In this document: in pieces, positions 58,773-64,000 of the stretch
Layout: every line of letters starts with the position of its first letter
Position numbering within the stretch: position 1 is the stretch's first letter
NCBI RefSeq assembly: GCF_019976755.1
Contig: NZ_AP023441.1
Coordinates: 6,879,501 to 6,943,500 of the forward strand
DNA length: 64,000 nucleotides
Origin: Nostoc sp. MS1
Lineage (GTDB): Bacteria; Cyanobacteriota; Cyanobacteriia; Cyanobacteriales; Nostocaceae
Reading direction: 5' to 3'
Notes under the pieces: generated by a model
The model's input: only the letters and a program-made list of their open reading frames with translations
Databases searched by the model: none
What the model was told of the DNA's origin: nothing
Position numbers and translations under genes: made by a program

Positions 58773-59603
58773 CTACTCACGTTCCAAGGTAATTACTGTT
58801 AATTCAGGAGGACAAAATAAGCGTCCTGGATAATAGGTTCCTAAACCACGATTTACATATAGCTGATTTTTGCCAATGCGATGTAATCCCTGTAGCCATT
58901 GAGAATGATGGACTATAAAGTATTCTTTGAAGAAAAATGGTAATAACCGCCGTACTTTTACCGGGATTTTCTGCATGATTTTTCTATGATACGGTAACAC
59001 AGCCCCAAAACCAGGAATAACAACTTGTCCTCCATGAGTATGGCCGGATAATTGTAAATCAACTCGCCAAGGTTGTAACCTAGCGGCTGTGTCTGGGTTA
59101 TGACTTAAAACAATACGTGGTGTGGTGGGGTCTAGTTGGTTAAAAAGCAATTCTGGATTAAATTCTCGATAGTAATAATCAACCATTCCGACTATGGGTA
59201 ATTTGTCTCCCCAAGGGTAAGCAATTTCATTCCACAGAACTTGAATCCCAACTTTCGTTAATGCTTGGGTAATTTCTGTTTTTGAGTTCTTGTGATATAG
59301 GTCGTGGTTTCCCAGGATGGCATAAATACCCGCTTGACTTTGAAGTTTTTGCAGACGCAGCGCTAGTTGATGGATGGGTTTTGGGGTAGTAGTGACATAA
59401 TCACCCGTGAGTAAAACCAAATCTGGCTGTATTTCGTTGTTAAGTGCGATCGCTTCTTCTAACATCGCTTCCGACAATCGCACACCATCATAATGAAAAT
59501 CGGATAGATGCACCAACTTCTTACCACGTAGCGAAGCAGGTAAGTCTGCAATCTTCACCGTCAATTGTTCTACAGTCAACGGCCCAGATAAAAGTCTGTG
59601 CAT
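58773..59603 (-). CDS. Calcineurin-like metallophosphatase (YaeI type), copy 2
   Basis: The 276-residue paralogue has the same motif set (HLSDFHYDG, LLTGDYVTT, ILGNHDLYHK, VLSHNPDTA, LSGHTHGGQ). It is collinear with copy 1 and separated from it by 123 bp, so a tandem duplication is likely. In GDYVTT the acidic residue after GD is replaced by Thr, so the second motif differs from copy 1. The different C-terminal cap (YHRKIMQKIPVKVRRLLPFF) may change the substrate. Confidence 0.87.
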   Translation of the reverse strand: MHRLLSGPLTVEQLTVKIADLPASLRGKKLVHLSDFHYDGVRLSEAMLEEAIALNNEIQPDLVLLTGDYVTTTPKPIHQLALRLQKLQSQAGIYAILGNHDLYHKNSKTEITQALTKVGIQVLWNEIAYPWGDKLPIVGMVDYYYREFNPELLFNQLDPTTPRIVLSHNPDTAARLQPWRVDLQLSGHTHGGQVVIPGFGAVLPYHRKIMQKIPVKVRRLLPFFFKEYFIVHHSQWLQGLHRIGKNQLYVNRGLGTYYPGRLFCPPELTVITLERE

Positions 59604-59737
59604 AAGTTGGGGAGTGGGGAGTGGGGAGTGGGGGAGATGTAGCTTGCTTCCCGTTCGCGGTAGCGTTGCGTAGCAAAGGGTGGGAGAGGGGGAAGATGAG
59701 GGAGAAGAACTAATAACTATGGACTAATGACTAATGA
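59604..59737. repeat. Mixed small repeats between phosphatase and lipase genes
   Basis: GGAGTGG heptamers, a GTTCGCGGTAGCGTTGCG unit at about 59656-59673, and GACTAAT heptamers (59716-59750) fill the whole gap. The last tract overlaps the end of the lipase gene. Confidence 0.7.
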
Positions 59738-60583
59738 CTAATAACAATGACTATCTAACCACTTTTCCAAATCTTTTAGCACCTCTTGATAGTTAATGTC
59801 TGCTTGTAGGTCGTGGTAGGCTCCTGGGTATTCGATGCGTAATTTGTCTTTGTAAGTTACATTTTGGTAAAATCGTTCTCCGCCTTCGGGTAAAGCAACT
59901 GTATCGGCGCTACCGTGAAGAATTAGCAGTGGTATTTGCCATTGAGAAGCATGATTATGAATCCAGGCGACTGTGGCGAAATATTCTGTGGCTAAACGGG
60001 CGCTGCCACGGTTATGGCGTAGGGTATCTTGAGTGTAGGCGGCGATAACTTTCTCATCTCGTGAAGCCGCACTTAAGTCAAGACCTGTGCTTAAGGAGAA
60101 ACGCGGCCAGATTTTTGAGAGGAGATTTCCCAAAAATACCCGGAATTTTGACACGCCGACTTTACCTATAGCTGGTGCAAAAGCGATCGCACCACGTAAT
60201 TTGGCTGCTTCTTTGGGACAGCGTAGAATGTAGTCACAGACAACAACTGCACCCAAGCTGTGTCCTAAAATAAAAATTGGACATTCCGGCTGTTGGTGTT
60301 GAATTAACTCGACAAAAGCAGCCAAATCTGACCGAAACTCCTTCCAAGAGTTGATATAACCACGCTGACCAGGCGATCGCCCATGTCCGCGCAAGTCTAA
60401 CCCATAAATAGCATATTGTTTGGCTAATAAATGGTTAACTATATTACCGTATTTGTTACTATGTCCTCCCAGCCCGTGTACAATCACTAAAATTGCTTTT
60501 ACTTCACCTTCTGGATACCAATTTTGATAATAAAGTTCCAGACCATCAACACTTTTAAATACATCTTCTTTATGTTTAATCAT
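59738..60583 (-). CDS. Alpha/beta hydrolase (monoacylglycerol-lipase-like)
   Basis: The 281-residue enzyme has VIVHGLGGHSNKYGNIV (oxyanion-hole HG), GLDLRGHGRSPGQRGYI, and the nucleophile elbow GHSLGAVVVC. The Asp/His pair is probably in LHGSADTVAL and GAYHDLQ. This matches the lysophospholipase/monoacylglycerol lipase family that cleaves glycerolipids. There is no signal peptide. The end overlaps heptamer repeats (the last codons WLDSHCY). Confidence 0.87.
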   Translation of the reverse strand: MIKHKEDVFKSVDGLELYYQNWYPEGEVKAILVIVHGLGGHSNKYGNIVNHLLAKQYAIYGLDLRGHGRSPGQRGYINSWKEFRSDLAAFVELIQHQQPECPIFILGHSLGAVVVCDYILRCPKEAAKLRGAIAFAPAIGKVGVSKFRVFLGNLLSKIWPRFSLSTGLDLSAASRDEKVIAAYTQDTLRHNRGSARLATEYFATVAWIHNHASQWQIPLLILHGSADTVALPEGGERFYQNVTYKDKLRIEYPGAYHDLQADINYQEVLKDLEKWLDSHCY

Positions 60584-60702
60584 AATAATTTAATTAAATT
60601 ACACCTTAAGAAATAAGCCAAAATTAAGTAGATATTTTCGTTATTCAGTGTATACAATTTAATAAATATTGGCTAATAAAGTGTTTTTCACCAACAAATA
60701 AA

Positions 60703-61626
60703 GTGATATCTAGCGACCAGCCAGAAAATATTACATTAACAGATGCAGGTATTAAACGGGTGCAGGAAGGTGTGGCGGCGGCTGGCGATCGCTCAGTGCG
60801 TGAGATAATTGCTAAAACCTTGGCTGGCTTGGAAGCTAGGCATGAAGGGCAAATTGAACCGAGAGTAAATGCGGGAATCAGGCGTTTTGTATTGCGATCG
60901 CTCATTCATGCTATCTTTCGGGTACGGGTGGAAAATATTGAAAAAATTCCGCCAACACCAGCAATTCTTGCAGCTAACCATCTCCATCATATTGACCCGT
61001 TATTATTATTAGCGGAAATACCTACTCAACCCCATTACTACATTGTGGGCGATGCCCGTACCCTATATAACAAATGGTGGAAGCGCTTCATCTTGGGTTT
61101 TGCTGGGGGTGTAATTCCTTTAGCCCGGATATGGAAGGAAGAAGTAGCCGTCATTCAAGCAGCCAAGGCGGGAAGACAAGACCTCGCCCAATTAGCCCAA
61201 GCCATTGAAGAAACAGTACCCACCGGAGGGGATATACAAACACTGCGACAAATAGACCGCATTGTTTTAAAAATTTTAGCTACAGGAGATGGAATGATTC
61301 TCTTTCCCGAAGGAAGATTGGGGAGTAATGAAGGTCAATTACATCTTCCCCTGAAACGCGGAACTGTGATTTACGCCTTACGGGCTGGCGTACCCATAGT
61401 ACCGATAGCTTTGATTGGTACTCATGACCTGTATTGGCGGAAAGAATTAACCCTGCGAGTTGGTGAACCGTTAAATTTTGACCAAACCACCAGACCAAAC
61501 CGTAAAGAAGTAGATATGGCATTAGAAAAGTTACAGGCTGCCATACTAGCTTTGTTACCCACAAATTACCAAGAACCCCCAGGAACAAAATTGCTGCGGC
61601 ATTTTCTAAACCATATGTTGTGGTAG
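60703..61626 (+). CDS. PlsC-type acyltransferase
   Basis: The 307-residue protein has the acyltransferase motifs NHLHHIDP (H-x4-D, about residues 92-99) and FPEGRLGSNEG, with VPIVPIALIG as motif IV. It would esterify lysophosphatidic acid or a related lipid. The N-terminal 60 residues are polar; a membrane-near segment (RFILGFAGGVIPLARIW) follows the active site. The start is a GTG at 60703 with no strong ribosome-binding site, so a later start is possible. Divergent from the lipase gene, both may act on membrane lipids. Confidence 0.85.
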   Translation: MISSDQPENITLTDAGIKRVQEGVAAAGDRSVREIIAKTLAGLEARHEGQIEPRVNAGIRRFVLRSLIHAIFRVRVENIEKIPPTPAILAANHLHHIDPLLLLAEIPTQPHYYIVGDARTLYNKWWKRFILGFAGGVIPLARIWKEEVAVIQAAKAGRQDLAQLAQAIEETVPTGGDIQTLRQIDRIVLKILATGDGMILFPEGRLGSNEGQLHLPLKRGTVIYALRAGVPIVPIALIGTHDLYWRKELTLRVGEPLNFDQTTRPNRKEVDMALEKLQAAILALLPTNYQEPPGTKLLRHFLNHMLW

Positions 61627-61663
61627 AACCAATTCAAAAATATTATCTATAGGAGGGGTAATC

Positions 61664-62293
61664 ATGGGACAAGCAAAGAAGCTAGGGCAGATTATCATCC
61701 TTAATGGTGCGCCACGCTCAGGTAAATCGAGCATTGTCTTAGCAATCCAAGAAACGTTTGATGGCTTATGGATGAACTTGGGTGTTGATAGATTTATGCA
61801 GATGACTCCCGCACAATATTTACCTGGGATTGGTCTGCGACCAGGGGGAGAACGTCAGGACATCGAGCCTCTAGTTCCTATTCTGTACAGCGCCATGTAT
61901 GAATCTATTGCTGCTCATAGTCGTTTAGGACTCAATGTCGTAGTTGATGTTGGACATCATAACGCATACGCAATCAAACGGAATATTTTGACCGATAGCG
62001 CTCGGCGCTTAAAAGGATTCCCTGTCTTGTTCGTAGGCGTTCGTTGCCCTATTGAGATAATCATGGAAAGACGACAAAATACGGGGTGGAAACTAGTCAG
62101 CACTGCCGACTCGCCAGTGCCAAATCCGGTTGAGTTATGGCAACGTGAAGTCCACATCCCTGGTATTTATGACCTTGAAGTCGATACTTCGTTATTAAGT
62201 CCGGCTGCGTGTGCAGAGATAATACACCAGCACTTGGTCAATATCCCCACACCATCGGCATTTCAACGACTTGCAGCACTATCTGATAACTAA
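61664..62293 (+). CDS. Chloramphenicol-phosphotransferase-like (CPT) kinase
   Basis: The 209-residue protein has the P-loop LNGAPRSGKSSIV (about 14-26), GVDRFMQMTP (conserved Asp as base), and VLFVGVRCPIEIIMERR and the GIYDLEVDTS ending, typical of the CPT family. In Streptomyces CPT phosphorylates chloramphenicol; here the substrate is unknown. AGGAGGGG lies about eight bases before the ATG, a strong site. Resistance function is not implied. Confidence 0.8.
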   Translation: MGQAKKLGQIIILNGAPRSGKSSIVLAIQETFDGLWMNLGVDRFMQMTPAQYLPGIGLRPGGERQDIEPLVPILYSAMYESIAAHSRLGLNVVVDVGHHNAYAIKRNILTDSARRLKGFPVLFVGVRCPIEIIMERRQNTGWKLVSTADSPVPNPVELWQREVHIPGIYDLEVDTSLLSPAACAEIIHQHLVNIPTPSAFQRLAALSDN

Positions 62294-62300
62294 AATCTCC

Positions 62301-63713
62301 CTATCTACCTCGCAACAGACCTTGCAAAAAGTAAAAAATATTTACTAAGACTTGTTCTACCCAAAGAATCACAGCATCTAACCATTCTAAAATGTATTCT
62401 ACTAAGTGCTTTTCATAGCCTAATACCGTTGCTGTCGTGTCTATCCAGTCTGGTTTAGCTTCTGCTTGGTTTTGTGGAGAATTTTGCTGTGGGGTATAGG
62501 ATGCGGCTTGCTTTTTAGCCGCTTTATTAGATATTTGTTTTTGCTGCTTGGCTAAATCAGATGCAGGTTTTTGTTGAGATTCAAACCAGTTTTTGTTCTT
62601 AAATAAGCCAGTCGGTTTACTAGCAGGAATATTAGGTTTTGTTTTTGATGACTGCATAATTTTTTCAGTCATTTTTTCCGAATCACCATACAAATCCAGC
62701 CAATCTAACCAAGGATCATCCGTGAAATATTCATGTTGTGACTGATAGGTAATATCAAGTAGTTCCTGTTGAGAGAAACTAGAATTTAGTAGTTTATGTT
62801 TAGGTACACCAAAAAAGTAATTTATTGCCGCTTCAATTAACTCAGAAATATTTGGTTTTTGATTCTCTAAACCTTGAACATTTTTTACTATTTCTTTTCT
62901 AGAGTTTAGTGGTTCTTGCCCATAAAGAAAAATACTTAATTGAGTTTGAGCAACTTGCACCATTTCCAAACTACGTTGCTGTATAGGCAAGATCGCAGTT
63001 TCTTCCAACTGAGCGATCGCTGCATCTAGCAAATTGAATATTTTACCCGTATTAAAGCCATTATCTACTAATTTTTTCCTATTTTCCCCTGTCAGCTTCG
63101 CCAATATCTGATTTATTTCTGGTATTAGTTGCGCTTGCTGTTCAGCTTCATTTAACTGGCGATAATGCCAATATTCGCCAACTTCATTAATAATTCGTTC
63201 TGTTAATTTTGCTTGCTGTTGCTGTGACAGAATATCTAAAATTTGGTTCTCAGTGCTGACAAGTACCAACTGGCGATTAACCAAATCTGAAGCTACTCCT
63301 CTTACCATTGGTAGCTGATGTTTGAGTGTGTTGGTTTCTAAAGTTTTGTTGGGTATGGTTAAGGATTGAGAAAACTGTGAGGAGGCGATCGCTATTTCTT
63401 CATCTGGTAAATACTGAACTGACTCTAAGACGCGCACAATCGGGCTATCAGTAGTGAGAGGTGCTGATAAATCAGTATCCTGAGCCTGTAAACGTCGCCT
63501 AGAAACTGGCTTCTTAGTGTCTAGCTGCTTCACCGATGAATCGGTTGAATGCAACAATAGATACAAAGGATAAAGTAATGCTGCTACACCCCAATTAGTA
63601 GCTGCTTGTAAATTGTGGAAGGTAGTCTCCCAACCTTGTCTCAACCGCCGAGATTGCTGGTTGACAAAGTTGAAAAATCTGCTTTGATAACGACCAGAAG
63701 AACCAGATGACAT
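62301..63713 (-). CDS. Conserved cyanobacterial protein, unknown function
   Basis: The 470-residue protein has one likely membrane segment near the N-terminus (about 38-54, ATNWGVAALLYPLYLLL) and another at the C-terminus (VILWVEQVLVNIFYFLQGLL). The middle is helical and polar (LTERIINEVGEYWHYRQLNE, GFNTGKIFNLLDAAIAQLEE). A Lys/Gln-rich low-complexity region lies around 370-430 (KQQKQISNKAAKKQAASY). I do not recognise a family. The stop is seven bases from the stop of the convergent CPT gene. Confidence 0.7.
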   Translation of the reverse strand: MSSGSSGRYQSRFFNFVNQQSRRLRQGWETTFHNLQAATNWGVAALLYPLYLLLHSTDSSVKQLDTKKPVSRRRLQAQDTDLSAPLTTDSPIVRVLESVQYLPDEEIAIASSQFSQSLTIPNKTLETNTLKHQLPMVRGVASDLVNRQLVLVSTENQILDILSQQQQAKLTERIINEVGEYWHYRQLNEAEQQAQLIPEINQILAKLTGENRKKLVDNGFNTGKIFNLLDAAIAQLEETAILPIQQRSLEMVQVAQTQLSIFLYGQEPLNSRKEIVKNVQGLENQKPNISELIEAAINYFFGVPKHKLLNSSFSQQELLDITYQSQHEYFTDDPWLDWLDLYGDSEKMTEKIMQSSKTKPNIPASKPTGLFKNKNWFESQQKPASDLAKQQKQISNKAAKKQAASYTPQQNSPQNQAEAKPDWIDTTATVLGYEKHLVEYILEWLDAVILWVEQVLVNIFYFLQGLLRGR

Positions 63714-63965
63714 GGTAGTAAGTAATTAGTTTGAGCCTTGTTTATTTGTGAGACTCCCGCCAAACAATATAAAGTATTCAGGATTCGGAATGGGTATACC
63801 AAACGCTGGAATGGAAAAAGCTAAAAATTCTTAACCCGACTTTTCTTGTTAGGGATAAAGTAAGAAAATCTAGCCTGCCAATAGTTTTACACAAGTTTAT
63901 TGAAAATTCTGACTACTGACTACTGTTTGAAAAACTCCTTTAATGCTTTAATTTTAGCGAAAATA
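63714..63965. other. Promoter region at the right edge
   Basis: No gene is visible. GACTACT heptamers lie at about 63912-63924. Confidence 0.4.
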
Positions 63966-64000
63966 TGACTTCTACCATATCTCAATCTCAAAATAGTTTA
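63966..64000 (+). CDS. Possible start of a gene cut by the window
   Basis: An ATG at 63966 opens MTSTISQSQNS, open to the edge. Only 11 codons are seen and there is no clear ribosome-binding site, so this is a guess. Confidence 0.25.

Overview
The window looks like chromosome from a filamentous, heterocyst-type cyanobacterium (Nostoc/Anabaena/Trichormus group). It carries a photosystem II D2 gene (psbD), a tocopherol cyclase, an OprB-type porin with an SLH domain, XisH/XisI homologues and several cyanobacteria-only families (UPF0367, DUF1824). HIP1 octamers (GCGATCGC) are very frequent, and intergenic spaces hold the heptanucleotide repeats of the TTAGTCA/GGGAGTA kind and the small palindromic repeats typical of Nostocales. 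No plasmid, prophage, rRNA or CRISPR signature was seen; the content is chromosomal housekeeping mixed with accessory islands and decaying genes.

Layout. 0-3 kb is a decay zone: xisH with a small internal deletion, xisI broken by a 23-nt repeat inserted in a HIP1 site, a galE stub, an IS5/IS1182-like element and a 21-nt tandem array. 3-8 kb holds two large fusion genes for sugar-nucleotide and glycan work (GH1-RmlD and glycosyltransferase-UDP-galactopyranose mutase). 8.6-15.9 kb has hisD, a TerB-like acidic protein, a double PTPS-domain protein, a J-protein, cysK and a CymR-like Rrf2 regulator. 16-22 kb has the porin, a pterin carbinolamine dehydratase, a structured RNA with a tiny SD-led ORF, psbD, UPF0367 with an ECF-type ATPase, a YacP/Rae1-like nuclease and tRNA-Asn. 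22.7-29.5 kb is accessory: a PF10131-type membrane protein, a ruined antiporter, a GNAT enzyme, an IS630 element next to an orphan antitoxin, and a restriction-modification pair. 29.5-37.5 kb is mostly housekeeping (purT, pentapeptide protein, ABC-F, DUF1824, prohibitin, ABC exporter, CcmS-like protein). 37.6-45 kb is a second accessory block: a DUF1963 stub, a 13-unit 21-nt array, an NB-ARC/TPR protein, a PIN toxin-antitoxin pair and an XPB-like helicase overlapping a Bax1-like nuclease. 45-64 kb has a hybrid PAS histidine kinase, fructokinase, pentapeptide protein, CbiG-CobJ fusion, tRNA-Arg, tocopherol cyclase, J-TPR and WD40 proteins, two tandem metallophosphatases, a lipase, a PlsC acyltransferase and a CPT-like kinase.

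How it works together. The clearest operons are cysK-J-protein with the neighbouring Rrf2 gene, the overlapping methyltransferase-endonuclease pair, and the helicase-nuclease-antitoxin-PIN string, where four genes overlap or nearly touch on the minus strand. A recurring theme is mobile small repeats acting on genes: one breaks xisI, and two multidomain fusions (GH1-RmlD and CbiG-CobJ) have linkers made of intergenic-type repeat DNA read in frame. The best candidate for something undescribed is the minus-strand RNA at about 18.50-18.78 kb, which combines a near-perfect extended Shine-Dalgarno, a 23-codon ORF, a 16-bp closing stem, internal hairpins with a competing partner, and a strong terminator.
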